Shown here piece by piece: positions 16,574 through 25,392 of a stretch of 64,000 nucleotides of DNA (within the stretch, counting starts at the first letter, position 1; every line of letters begins with the position of its first letter). Below the pieces are notes generated by a model that was not told the origin of the DNA, did no database searches, and was given only the letters and a program-made list of their open reading frames with translations. Where the stretch lies: contig NZ_LT727811.1 in assembly GCF_900162665.1 (NCBI RefSeq), forward strand, positions 190,063-254,062. Direction: 5' to 3'. Position numbers and translations under genes: made by a program. This DNA is from Oceanobacillus sojae (lineage in GTDB: Bacteria; Bacillota; Bacilli; Bacillales; Amphibacillaceae).

Positions 16574-17785
16574 TTAATTGTCCTCCAAAAAACCTTCATG
16601 ATAAAACTCCAGACGAACACCATTCTTTGGCCTTGCAGGGATTTCCGTTCCCCGGAAGGTCAACTCCTGATCGGGCACCACCCAATCTGTGCGCAACAGA
16701 TACGATAAGCTCACTTTCATTAATTGCACTGTCACACTCTCTTTTACAGACCCAGGTGTCATATCGGCATCTAAAAATCGATCAGGCTGAAACAATTCAG
16801 GCTGGCTCCACTTATCAGGATGATGATTTGTTCCATATATATCAAATAAGACAAGCTGATTCTTATCAAAGAACATATCCTTCCAGAAGAATTGCTGCTG
16901 CGTCTTTGCAGCTGAAAAAGGTACAATGGAATAATAACGGAGAACCTCATGGATAAAGCAGTTAACATAATTTTGATCCATTTGCAGCCGCTCTTTTAAT
17001 GCCGGATTCTCAATCAGTGCTAACTGGCTGAAGACGACCCACCGGCTGGATGTAACAAAAGTCCGGATAAGTAATAATAACTCCTCAACCACTGTTTTAA
17101 TCGGTAAAATTCGACCGGATTCATCTTCATACCAGGATAGTTTATAAAGAAGTTTATCTTCATCGACATGAATTCCTCCTGCTCTTAGCTGACGGACTAA
17201 AAATACAAGCCACTTTTCGATTCGATTCTTCGCCTGGTTCCTTTTCCAACGATTTAATCCATACTTTGAAAACAGTTGGACAAATTCCTGAATATCCGTT
17301 GTACGCTTCTTCAAGTTATTCGCACGAATCGGAATTCCTAACCAGTTACAAACAGCAATAACCCACATCTCTTCCATTTCGGTCGCAAAATTAATGGATG
17401 GATTGGTCTTCCAGCTCTCTATCCTTTCTTGCCAGCGCTGCCGGATAATCGACTCTAATTCTTCCCTTTTTTCAGCGATGATGGCCTGTTCAAACCACTC
17501 TTTCTTATGATAATAGTCCATGTCCGCCAGATAAAACACATCATTTTCCTTGGACAACAATCCGGGAGATAATTCCGATACACTTTTTTCCACTTTAAAC
17601 TTTACCGGATCCATGACTAAATCTGATGCTTCGTCCCCGCGTAACATCACCAATTTCCGTCCAAATATACGGGATTTGACAGCATCTTCATGATATTCAT
17701 TCATCCGCTTGGAGAAATAAAAATAACCTTCTCTTAAAAAATCGATTGTATGATCCCCTTTATCCTGTACAATTGGTTTCACCAT
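16574..17785 (-). CDS. CYP152-like cytochrome P450 lacking the heme-ligand cysteine segment
   Basis: The 403-residue protein resembles fatty-acid peroxygenases of the CYP152 family: an N-terminal DKGDHTIDFLREGYFYFSKR stretch, an I-helix region ELLLLIRTFVTSS that keeps the acid-binding Arg but has Thr where the family has Pro, an ExxR motif in HEVLRYY, and FDIYGTNHHPDKW followed by FQPDRF. Where the FxxG...HRCPG heme loop should follow, the protein passes straight to DADMTPGSVKES and on to the L-helix. About 15 residues are missing and no cysteine is present in the last 120 residues. The reading frame is otherwise intact. It may be a pseudoenzyme or the product of an in-frame deletion. Confidence 0.85.
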   Translation of the reverse strand: MVKPIVQDKGDHTIDFLREGYFYFSKRMNEYHEDAVKSRIFGRKLVMLRGDEASDLVMDPVKFKVEKSVSELSPGLLSKENDVFYLADMDYYHKKEWFEQAIIAEKREELESIIRQRWQERIESWKTNPSINFATEMEEMWVIAVCNWLGIPIRANNLKKRTTDIQEFVQLFSKYGLNRWKRNQAKNRIEKWLVFLVRQLRAGGIHVDEDKLLYKLSWYEDESGRILPIKTVVEELLLLIRTFVTSSRWVVFSQLALIENPALKERLQMDQNYVNCFIHEVLRYYSIVPFSAAKTQQQFFWKDMFFDKNQLVLFDIYGTNHHPDKWSQPELFQPDRFLDADMTPGSVKESVTVQLMKVSLSYLLRTDWVVPDQELTFRGTEIPARPKNGVRLEFYHEGFLEDN

Positions 17786-17890
17786 TTTCTAACCCCCTAT
17801 GTACTTCTCTACCCTGCTTCCCTGTAAAACATTCTTAAAATCTGCCTATATTTTCACAGTATGCACCACGTTATTTAAAATTATATAAGA

Positions 17891-18045
17891 ACGTGTTCAA
17901 AAAGTAGTTATAAGTTCATCCTTGCTCGTATGATGTGCTGAAATATGAAGTTGATCCATTCGTGTGAATGGTAATTCACACGAATGGATCAAGAACACAT
18001 CTAGATGAAAGAGCAGTCATTTAGGCACTTTTTGAACATGCTCTA
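17891..18045. repeat. MITE-like element, family II, copy 1
   Basis: The ends GTGTTCAAAAAGTAG and CACTTTTTGAACATG are inverted; the interior holds CTTGCTCGTATGATGTGCTG and a central palindrome ATTCGTGTGAATGG/ATTCACACGAAT. It is the shortest of three copies (also near 25.0 and 59.1 kb), lies in the gap between the P450-like gene and mrpG, and encodes nothing. Confidence 0.85.
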
Positions 18046-18060
18046 CAAACAAAGAGCACT

Positions 18061-18498
18061 CTAACTTGAATGCTCCTCATCTGACTTTTTCTCCTCTTCT
18101 ATAATGACTTCACCTGTTTCACTACGCTCTTTTTCAGCCTCTTCTCTTACCTGATCCATCACATCTTTCAATTCATCCTCGACCGTCGTATCTGCCATTT
18201 TCACATTCGCCCGGTAAGCAGCCCTGGTAATAACATGGCCGGCAACTGGTGCAGTCAAAAATACAAAGGCAATTCCCAGCAGCAGACGAACACTGTAAAA
18301 CCCTTGATTGGAAGCAAAGTAAATAAATGCACCAACCAGAGTCAACAGAACCGCAAGAGTAGAGCTTTTAGTCCCAGCATGGGATCGTGTGAAAACATCC
18401 GGCAGACGAATGATTCCTAACGCACTGATTAATGCCATAATAGATCCTGCAAGCATAAATAACGCAGCAATAAACTCAATCGTCGCGTCGATATTCAA
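18061..18498 (-). CDS. mrpG: Na+/H+ antiporter subunit G
   Basis: MrpG is a small membrane subunit of the Mrp hetero-oligomeric Na+/H+ antiporter. Three membrane helices are seen with the family stretch SALGIIRLPDVFTRSHAGTK near residue 28. A charged C-terminal tail of about 45 residues rich in Glu and Lys is longer than in short MrpG proteins. The start is set at the TTG at 18498, which has a GAGGGGGG ribosome site and lies inside the end of mrpF (23-bp overlap). It is the last gene of mrpABCDEFG. Confidence 0.92.
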   Translation of the reverse strand: MNIDATIEFIAALFMLAGSIMALISALGIIRLPDVFTRSHAGTKSSTLAVLLTLVGAFIYFASNQGFYSVRLLLGIAFVFLTAPVAGHVITRAAYRANVKMADTTVEDELKDVMDQVREEAEKERSETGEVIIEEEKKSDEEHSS

Positions 18499-18760
18499 GA
18501 ATGACCCCCCTCTCAATATATTTCGAGAAGGCAATCGTACTAATAAAAGCCAGGATTGCTAAAATCAATATAACCTCTAAAAATGCTGTGGTTGTCAGCA
18601 TCACAGATATGATGGCTATGGAAGACACCAGCATGACACCAATCATATCTAAGGCCACAATCCGGTCAGGCAGGCTCGGGCCGATAATAATCCGAAAAAC
18701 ACTGATACAAATCGATATTCCGTAAAACGTTAAGGCAACTGTCAACATTCCCTGTACCAT
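18476..18760 (-). CDS. mrpF: Na+/H+ antiporter subunit F
   Basis: MrpF is a 94-residue subunit with three membrane helices and the conserved IIGPSLPDRIVALDMIG stretch near residue 25. Its ATG overlaps the mrpE stop as TGATG, and its end overlaps mrpG, so it is translationally coupled on both sides. Confidence 0.94.
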   Translation of the reverse strand: MVQGMLTVALTFYGISICISVFRIIIGPSLPDRIVALDMIGVMLVSSIAIISVMLTTTAFLEVILILAILAFISTIAFSKYIERGVILEYRRDD

Positions 18761-19242
18761 CAGCGCGTCACCCCCATAATTGCTTTTTCAAAGTTATCTA
18801 TTGACTTCAGCAAGATGTCTTTTGACTCTTCTACATCCATTGCATGTATATAAAAGGCATCTCCGTCTTCTGTCACTTCAATGACAACAGAGCCTGGAGT
18901 TAATGTTAATAATAATGCCAAAGCCGTAATTTCCCAATCTCCCTGCAGCACTGTTTCATATTTAAACAGCCCCGGCTTAATGGAAAGCTTTGGTTTTAAA
19001 ATTTGTCCTAGAACCATCTTTGATGAAGAAATAAGCTCTCTCGTAAAGATAAATATAAGCTTTATTAATGCAAAAAATCGTGATAAATAAAAACGTTCTC
19101 CAAAAAATCGATGCATTAAAAACACGATACCTATTCCAACGATATAACCTGCTACAAATGTTGTAAAGCGGAGTTCTGATTCATCACTTATCAGCGTCCA
19201 TAATACAGCAATAAAAAAATTTAGTAAAAACTGTGCCGGCAT
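18760..19242 (-). CDS. mrpE: Na+/H+ antiporter subunit E
   Basis: MrpE is a 160-residue membrane subunit. The ATG at 19242 begins MPAQFLLNFFIAVLW, as expected for the family, and has an AAGGTGGTG ribosome site; a longer open frame upstream lacks one. The C-terminal soluble part contains LLLTLTPGSVVIEVTEDG, the family hallmark. It is separated from mrpD by 88 bp, the only sizeable gap in the operon. Confidence 0.94.
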   Translation of the reverse strand: MPAQFLLNFFIAVLWTLISDESELRFTTFVAGYIVGIGIVFLMHRFFGERFYLSRFFALIKLIFIFTRELISSSKMVLGQILKPKLSIKPGLFKYETVLQGDWEITALALLLTLTPGSVVIEVTEDGDAFYIHAMDVEESKDILLKSIDNFEKAIMGVTR

Positions 19243-19330
19243 TCTGCATTCACCACCTTGTTTTTTAAAAACTGCCTCAGAAATACCATACTGACTGCAA
19301 AAGGGCTGTTTAAATGTACATTCCAGCTGA

Positions 19331-20812
19331 TTAATTGCCTCCGAGTACTGCGTCAATATAGATTTGGGGATTTAATAATGTCTCAGCTGCATCCTGGATA
19401 TAAACAGACATAGGTTCAGCACCCAGCCCTAAAGCAATCGTCCCTAACGCTAAAATACAAGTAGAAATAACCCAGCCTTTCTTGACCGGTACTTCCTCGT
19501 CCTTACTTATAATCGTTTCTCCCCAAAAGCTTGTAAGGAATATACGCATAAGCGAATATAGAACAAAGATACTTGAAATAAACGCAAGAGCTAATAAAAC
19601 ATAAGCCCCGGCTGCTACAGCTCCTTCACCAATCAGCACCTTACCGATAAAACCGCTTAGCGGCGGAATTCCCGATAAGGACAATGTTGTCAGGAAGAAC
19701 AGCCACCCTAGCAGCGGATGGTTTTTAATAAGTCCGCTTATCTCATCCATTCTAGTTTGCCCAGTCACTGCAATCATTGTACCTACCAATAAAAATAATA
19801 ATGCTTTTATAATAATATCGTGAATCAAGTAGTAAATGGACCCTTCTATGGCAGATGGTGTCGCGACAGCCAAGCCTACCAGAATAAAACCGACTGCAAT
19901 AACTACATTATACGAAGCGACTAAACGGATATCTTTATATGCAACTGCCCCAATACTTCCGCCAATTAGAGTTAAGGCTGCCAAAATACCGATCAGCATA
20001 TGCGTAATCTGCTGCTCCTGGTAAAACAACAAGGTAAATACGCGGAACATCGCATAAATTCCGACCTTTGTCAGCAATGCTCCAAACAAAGCCGCAATCG
20101 GGGTAATTGGAACGGAATAAGATCCCGGCAGCCAGAAGTATAGAAACAGACCCGCTTTTAACGCAAATACAGTTAAAAACACGACGCTGATCACAGTTAT
20201 CATAGGTGTCTGCCCAACTTCTGCAATACGTTCTGATATATGTGCCATATTCAGTGTTCCAACTGTCCCGTATAAATAAGCAATAGCTACGAGAAAAATC
20301 CAGGAGGAAACAACATTAATGATTACATACTTTATCGATTCGCGAAGCTGTCTTTTCCTTCCACCGAATGCAATCAGCACATAAGAGGAAAGAAGCATAA
20401 TTTCAAAACAGACAAACAGGTTGAAAATATCCCCTGTCAGAAAGGAACCATTTACCCCTGCTATCAGAAATAGCACAAAGGAGTAGAAAAAGTTCTTTTC
20501 AAAGGATGGTTTGACCGAAGAAAAGGAATAAATTAAACATGCTGCAGCAACCACACTTGATGACAACACAAGCAGCATGGCAAAGCTGTCAGCAACAAAC
20601 AGGATGCCAAAAGGAGGCTGCCAGCCGCCAAAATCAAGCCGCATAACACCATTTTGCTGAATCAGCTGCAATACGTAGATACTGATACTGATATTTGCAA
20701 TAAACACCAATAATGAGAGGACCCGCTGTGTTTTTACATATGGTCTTAAAAATAAAAGGATAATCCCGATCAGGACCGGGAGCATCATCGGCATAACAAT
20801 TATATTATTCAT
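19331..20812 (-). CDS. mrpD: Na+/H+ antiporter subunit D
   Basis: MrpD is a 493-residue, roughly 14-helix proton-translocating subunit related to NuoM/NuoN. It carries the FVCFEIMLLSSYVL segment with the essential Glu near residue 137, a conserved Lys in FALKAGLFLYFWLPGSY, and a Lys in IKALLFLLVG. The ATG at 20812 has GGGGGAAT upstream and overlaps mrpC by 8 bp. Confidence 0.96.
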   Translation of the reverse strand: MNNIIVMPMMLPVLIGIILLFLRPYVKTQRVLSLLVFIANISISIYVLQLIQQNGVMRLDFGGWQPPFGILFVADSFAMLLVLSSSVVAAACLIYSFSSVKPSFEKNFFYSFVLFLIAGVNGSFLTGDIFNLFVCFEIMLLSSYVLIAFGGRKRQLRESIKYVIINVVSSWIFLVAIAYLYGTVGTLNMAHISERIAEVGQTPMITVISVVFLTVFALKAGLFLYFWLPGSYSVPITPIAALFGALLTKVGIYAMFRVFTLLFYQEQQITHMLIGILAALTLIGGSIGAVAYKDIRLVASYNVVIAVGFILVGLAVATPSAIEGSIYYLIHDIIIKALLFLLVGTMIAVTGQTRMDEISGLIKNHPLLGWLFFLTTLSLSGIPPLSGFIGKVLIGEGAVAAGAYVLLALAFISSIFVLYSLMRIFLTSFWGETIISKDEEVPVKKGWVISTCILALGTIALGLGAEPMSVYIQDAAETLLNPQIYIDAVLGGN

Positions 20813-21137
20813 CTGGATTCCCCCGTAACTTATCTAGTTTATCTGTCCCAATCTCCTGATATGTCCGATAAGCAAGAACAAGAGAAACCGCAGTTACCGC
20901 AAAACCGATGACAATAGACGTTAAAATCAATGCCTGCGGAAGGGGATCTACCGGATCTCCTTCACCGACAATCGGCACCGTCCCCGTCTTTAATCCCGCA
21001 ACTGCCATAATAACAAGATGCGCTGCATGGGTTAAAATCGCAGTTCCAATAATGACACGAATTAAACTCTTTGACAGTAAAAGGTAAGTTGCTACTGTTA
21101 CTAATACACCTGCCAGGATGGTTACTAACGTTTCCAT
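20805..21137 (-). CDS. mrpC: Na+/H+ antiporter subunit C
   Basis: MrpC is a 110-residue, NuoK-like subunit with three membrane helices. It shows the LTHAAHLVIMAVAG segment and DPLPQALILTSIVIGFA, where the Pro-Gln-Ala-Leu-Ile-Leu-Thr core is diagnostic. It begins two bases after mrpB and overlaps mrpD. Confidence 0.95.
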   Translation of the reverse strand: METLVTILAGVLVTVATYLLLSKSLIRVIIGTAILTHAAHLVIMAVAGLKTGTVPIVGEGDPVDPLPQALILTSIVIGFAVTAVSLVLAYRTYQEIGTDKLDKLRGNPDE

Positions 21138-21139
21138 AT

Positions 21140-21562
21140 TTACTCATCCTCACTAATACTTAATAAGATTGTTACGACAACACCTACAACGACCAAGGCA
21201 ACCCCGCCTTCAAAAATCGTAACAGTTGTCAGTTCTATTTCCCCGAAAAAAGGGATATTAAAATAATCGAAGGCCTGTGTTAAAAAATTTTCTCCAAACA
21301 CTAATGCCCCGAACCCCGTACCGACGGATAGAAATGCTCCAAAAGCAGCTACCAATTTAAAATCAATCGGTAACCCCTTTTGAATGGTTTCAATATCAAA
21401 TACAATAAATAATAATACCAGTGCAGAAGCAAGGACCAGCCCGCCGCTGAATCCCCCGCCCGGACTATTATGGCCTGCAAAAAATAAATATACCGCAAGA
21501 GTCAGAATGATAAAGAAAACAAGTTTGGCCACTGTACGGAGAATGACGTTATTTATCTTCAA
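21140..21562 (-). CDS. mrpB: Na+/H+ antiporter subunit B
   Basis: MrpB is a membrane subunit of about 140 residues with four helices and the conserved HNSPGGGFSGGLVLA stretch. The start is taken as the TTG at 21562, ten bases after AAGGAG and within the end of mrpA. It gives MKINNVILRTVAK, matching the usual N-terminus; the GTG at 21571 sits almost on the ribosome site. Confidence 0.94.
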   Translation of the reverse strand: MKINNVILRTVAKLVFFIILTLAVYLFFAGHNSPGGGFSGGLVLASALVLLFIVFDIETIQKGLPIDFKLVAAFGAFLSVGTGFGALVFGENFLTQAFDYFNIPFFGEIELTTVTIFEGGVALVVVGVVVTILLSISEDE

Positions 21563-23963
21563 TCTGATCACTCTCCTTCTTGGTCTTCACCCGGATCATG
21601 GTATATACACCAATACCAGCAATTAAAAGAACAACAACTTCCATCATCGTATCAAATGCCCGGAAATCACCTAAAATGGCATTTACCATGTTTTTTCCGC
21701 CTGCAAGCTCGTAGGAATTCTCGAAGAAGGTTGAAATCGTACCAAATGCTTTGTTCCCCTGAACCCCTAAAGCTACTACAGTAAATACGACTCCTACACC
21801 GATCGATATAAATAAGTTAACACTTTTCGTTTTCTTCGTTGTATCTTCCTTATCCAGCTCAGGAAGGAAATAATAAGCAACAAGAAATAAAACTGTTGTT
21901 ACAGCTTCAATAATCGTTTGCGTCAACGCCAGATCCGGTGCACGGAACAAGACAAAAAGAATCGAAATACCAAAGCCTAAAATACTATTTAAAACAATTG
22001 CTGTCAGCCGTGATTTCGCAAATAAAATAGTAATTCCTGCTATCATCATAGACAGTATGACAAGCCATTCAAAATTAGAGACAGGTGCATTCTCGGGAAG
22101 TGTGAAATAATATGCTTCTGTAAAAATGAAAATACCGCCAATTGCTAAAATAAAGAAGGCAAAGATATACACCATATAATCACGCAAATAGCGTGTCATA
22201 TATTTATTTGTAATAACAGTAGATTTATCTTCCATCTGATCCAATACAAAGCCGTAAAACGTATTAATGGACCATTTTTCCGGGAACAGATTGTATAAGC
22301 CTGACCAATACTTTTTTGTTACGAATAGAAGCACTCCGAACAGAACAACTCCAATCGTCATAAATAACTCAGGTTTAAAGCCATGCCAGGCATGAATATG
22401 CATTCCAAGCTCTGCACCTTCTGCAGCAAATGTAGGGAAAATCCCGTTCATAGCAGGAGCAATCAAATTCTCTCCGACAACATTCGGGATAAAGAAAAAT
22501 GCAATAACAAGCATTCCTAATATAATTGGTGAAATAAGCATGCCCGGATTCGGTTCATGTGCCGGATGCTCTAATTTTTCTTCTTTGTAAGGTCCAAGGA
22601 ATGTTTTTACGACAAATACGGTTGCGTAAACAAACGTAAAAACACTTGCTGCCCAAGCAATAACCGGAATGGCAATACCCCATGCTCCCAAACCGAAAAA
22701 GCCTGCTTCTGTGATTTCCAGAGTAGATACAAAAAACATCTCTTTACTCAGAAAACCATTAAACGGGGGCAGACCGGCCATCGACATACTGCCGATAGTG
22801 GCAATAGTAAAGGTAACCGGCATCAGTGTAATTAATCCGCCTAACCGCCGAATATCCCGCGTCCCTACACTATGGTCGACAACACCGACAACCATAAACA
22901 AAGCACCTTTGAATGTAGAATGATTCACTAAATGGAATAATGCTGCAAATGTTGCTCCTGTATATACGACAGATTCCGTTGAATATCCTAAATAAAGCGC
23001 AGCAGATCCCATACCAAACATACTCATAATCATTCCAAGCTGACTAATAGTAGAGTATGCCAGCAATGCTTTTAAATCCGTTTGACGGACCGCGTTAAAG
23101 GAGCCCCAGAAGAGCGTGAATATCCCGACGCCTGTAACAGCCCAGAACCAGACTGCTTCCCCGCCAAAAACAGGTGTAAAACGGGCAACCAGATAAATTC
23201 CTGCTTTGACCATTGTTGCCGAGTGCAGGTAAGCACTGACCGGTGTTGGTGCTTCCATTGCATCAGGAAGCCAGATATGAAACGGGAACTGTGCAGACTT
23301 GGTAAAAGCCCCAAGCAGAACAAGCAGCATTGCCGGGGTATATAAAGCATGGTCGCTAATGGTTGCCACATTAGCAATTACTTCGCGAATACTCCATGTA
23401 TTTGACATGGAACCGACCATGATAAAACCAACCAGCATGGAGATACCGCCGGAAACCGTAATAATTAATGACTTCTTGGCACCTTCTCTGGAACGTTTTC
23501 TCTGATACCAGAATGCGATTAACAAGAAGGAAGAAATACTGGTTAATTCCCAAAAAACATACAACACAAGCATGTTGTCAGACATAACAACGCCTAACAT
23601 TGCACCCATAAACAGCATGAGGTATGTATAGAACGTGCCTATCGGTTCTTTGGATGAAAGGTAGTAGATAGAATAAAGAATAACAAGAGCTCCAACTCCG
23701 GAAATTAATAATGCCAGTGTGAGACTGAGCCCATCCAGATAAGCTGTTATATTTATTCCGTAGCTGGGAATCCAATTCATTGTCTGTACAATAACTTCAC
23801 CGTTTGAGATGGCAGGGATAAGTGAAGCAAGATAAATGAATAAACCTGTCGGCACCAGAATAGCAAACCAGCCGACATGAATGTTTTTCAAATATTTATA
23901 TAAGAAGGGTATAATTGCAGCAGCTAAAAATGGTATAAAAATAGCCAGTACTAAAATCGACAA
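21549..23963 (-). CDS. mrpA: Na+/H+ antiporter subunit A
   Basis: MrpA is the largest subunit (about 804 residues, roughly 20 helices), related to NuoL, and is essential for Na+ efflux and alkaline pH homeostasis. Family blocks include LYVFWELTSISSFLLI with the essential Glu near residue 135, KSAQFPFHIWLPDAMEAPTPVSA near 225, STISQLGMIMS and GLPPFNGFLSKEMF. The C-terminal extension contains the FRAPDLALTQTIIEAVTTVLF block. The TTG at 23963 lies seven bases after a strong AGGAGG; an in-frame ATG upstream overlaps that ribosome site. It is the first gene of mrpABCDEFG. Confidence 0.96.
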   Translation of the reverse strand: MSILVLAIFIPFLAAAIIPFLYKYLKNIHVGWFAILVPTGLFIYLASLIPAISNGEVIVQTMNWIPSYGINITAYLDGLSLTLALLISGVGALVILYSIYYLSSKEPIGTFYTYLMLFMGAMLGVVMSDNMLVLYVFWELTSISSFLLIAFWYQRKRSREGAKKSLIITVSGGISMLVGFIMVGSMSNTWSIREVIANVATISDHALYTPAMLLVLLGAFTKSAQFPFHIWLPDAMEAPTPVSAYLHSATMVKAGIYLVARFTPVFGGEAVWFWAVTGVGIFTLFWGSFNAVRQTDLKALLAYSTISQLGMIMSMFGMGSAALYLGYSTESVVYTGATFAALFHLVNHSTFKGALFMVVGVVDHSVGTRDIRRLGGLITLMPVTFTIATIGSMSMAGLPPFNGFLSKEMFFVSTLEITEAGFFGLGAWGIAIPVIAWAASVFTFVYATVFVVKTFLGPYKEEKLEHPAHEPNPGMLISPIILGMLVIAFFFIPNVVGENLIAPAMNGIFPTFAAEGAELGMHIHAWHGFKPELFMTIGVVLFGVLLFVTKKYWSGLYNLFPEKWSINTFYGFVLDQMEDKSTVITNKYMTRYLRDYMVYIFAFFILAIGGIFIFTEAYYFTLPENAPVSNFEWLVILSMMIAGITILFAKSRLTAIVLNSILGFGISILFVLFRAPDLALTQTIIEAVTTVLFLVAYYFLPELDKEDTTKKTKSVNLFISIGVGVVFTVVALGVQGNKAFGTISTFFENSYELAGGKNMVNAILGDFRAFDTMMEVVVLLIAGIGVYTMIRVKTKKESDQIEDK

Positions 23964-24014
23964 ACGAGAACCTCCTATCATTTTATTGCTTTTCTTTTCT
24001 TCGTGATTATGTTT

Positions 24015-24145
24015 AGAAAAACGCAGGTATCCGCCTGTCCTTTATTTACACATGATGCTGATTTCAACGTCCCCATAAGATTCAAAGAGCTTGGCCGGAC
24101 CCGCCGTTTTTCTTATACTCTTTTCCAATGTGTATAAGAATCCGC
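24015..24145 (-). promoter_or_regulatory. Structured leader candidate upstream of mrpA
   Basis: The transcribed strand has a perfect 9-bp hairpin (TTCTTATAC with GTATAAGAA, 24110-24140), then a G+C-rich block GGCGGGTCCGGCC, pairings GTCC/GGAC, and a CAGG/CCTG hairpin near 24030. This block contrasts with its A+T-rich surroundings and sits 50-180 bases before a Na+ antiporter operon, so a cation-responsive leader is conceivable. I do not recognise a known riboswitch class in it. Confidence 0.3.
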
Positions 24146-24910
24146 ACATATTCTTTTTTGGCAAGTATGTTATTTACTAACTACCCATTATGATGAACGA
24201 AAAAACGAACATCACACACATATTGGTTATTTTGTCCGTAAAATGCTAATCTAATGATAGAAAAACATATTATTTATGAAAGCATAGACAGTTTACTCTC
24301 TATGCTTCTTATCACAACAACGTTATAGTAAGAAGAACGCCTTCAGCATACAGTGCAGGTGGATTAAACAAAAAGCAGTTAAGTGGTTAAAGCAATACCT
24401 GATTATTGCTTCATTGAGCAATTTCAATTGTATTGAAAAGGGATATTATTCACTTTGATCAAATGAAATTTCATTTAGCGGACCGTTTTTCCCAACGTAT
24501 TTATAATGTTTTTTATGCCCGTCCAAGGGAAATTCACGGACACGAATGCTGTGAAAAATCGTGGTAAAAAATAATAAGCCTTTCTTGCAGTAAAAAATAA
24601 AGGCATGATGAGGTGTTAAAATGGTTGTTCAAAAAGTCTGATAAAAAAACACGACGTTGCAGCATCTATTATCAGGGCATATTTTTATAAACCTTATCGG
24701 AACACGCACTAAAACAATAAATCTTCATAATCACACATGAACATTATACAAGAATTTATCTGTACTTGCATGTATGACGTTGTATTCCCCTTATAAAAAT
24801 TCATTTTAAAATGTTTTCATCTCTCTTTAATGGATTAAAAAATATAAATAAACATACTTGCAGCTTAGAAAAAAATGCTTATATATGCGGTTTTTCCGGT
24901 AAAATATATT
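24146..24910. other. A+T-rich intergenic region without recognisable gene
   Basis: No frame with a ribosome site or family match is seen. A short GTTCAAAAAGTCTGATAAA stretch at about 24634 resembles the end of family III elements and is probably a fragment. The region presumably holds the mrp promoter. Confidence 0.5.
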
Positions 24911-25147
24911 TAAAAGTACCTAAAAAACTGCTCTTTCATCTAGATGTGCTCTTGATCCATTTACGCAGTATAGTGAGATAACAAGGAAATAAATGTATTT
25001 ATTTCCTTGTTATCTCACTATACTGCTACCTTTCAGCTCTGCTGAAAGGCGTGTGAATCTACGATTCACACGAATGGATCAACTCCGTATTTCAACACAT
25101 CATACGAGCAAGGATGAACTTATAGCTACTTTTTGAACACGCTCTAT
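24911..25147. repeat. MITE-like element, family II, copy 2, with a nested 62-bp palindrome
   Basis: The ends are AAAAAACTGCTCTTTCATC and TACTTTTTGAACACGCTC, and CATCATACGAGCAAGGATGA is shared with the copies near 17.9 and 59.1 kb. Inside, 24965-25026 forms perfect 30-bp arms (beginning GCAGTATAGTGAGATAAC) around a 2-base loop. A second hairpin TTTCAGCTCTGCTGAAA follows. It has no coding capacity. Confidence 0.85.
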
Positions 25148-25392
25148 TAGAGAACCAGGATTTTCGTATGTCACTTACTTGTTCAATTTTTTTCTATTCT
25201 GGTACTATACGAAAATTGAAATACATGTTAAAATGATACGGTTTAAAGGTAAAGAAACTGCCGTGAGAAGGTTTATCTCTTCTCTTTCCAGGTTAAATTA
25301 AGAATAAAACCATTCGGTTCCTTTTCGAACAAAAAATGATTTTTTTAAATATATATAGTAAATGACTATGAAAGAAAGGTGCGGTAGATACG

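Noticed and set aside
22669-23345. Several plus-strand frames opposite mrpA
   Set aside because: They are antisense shadows of a 2.4-kb conserved gene with no ribosome sites or domain features.
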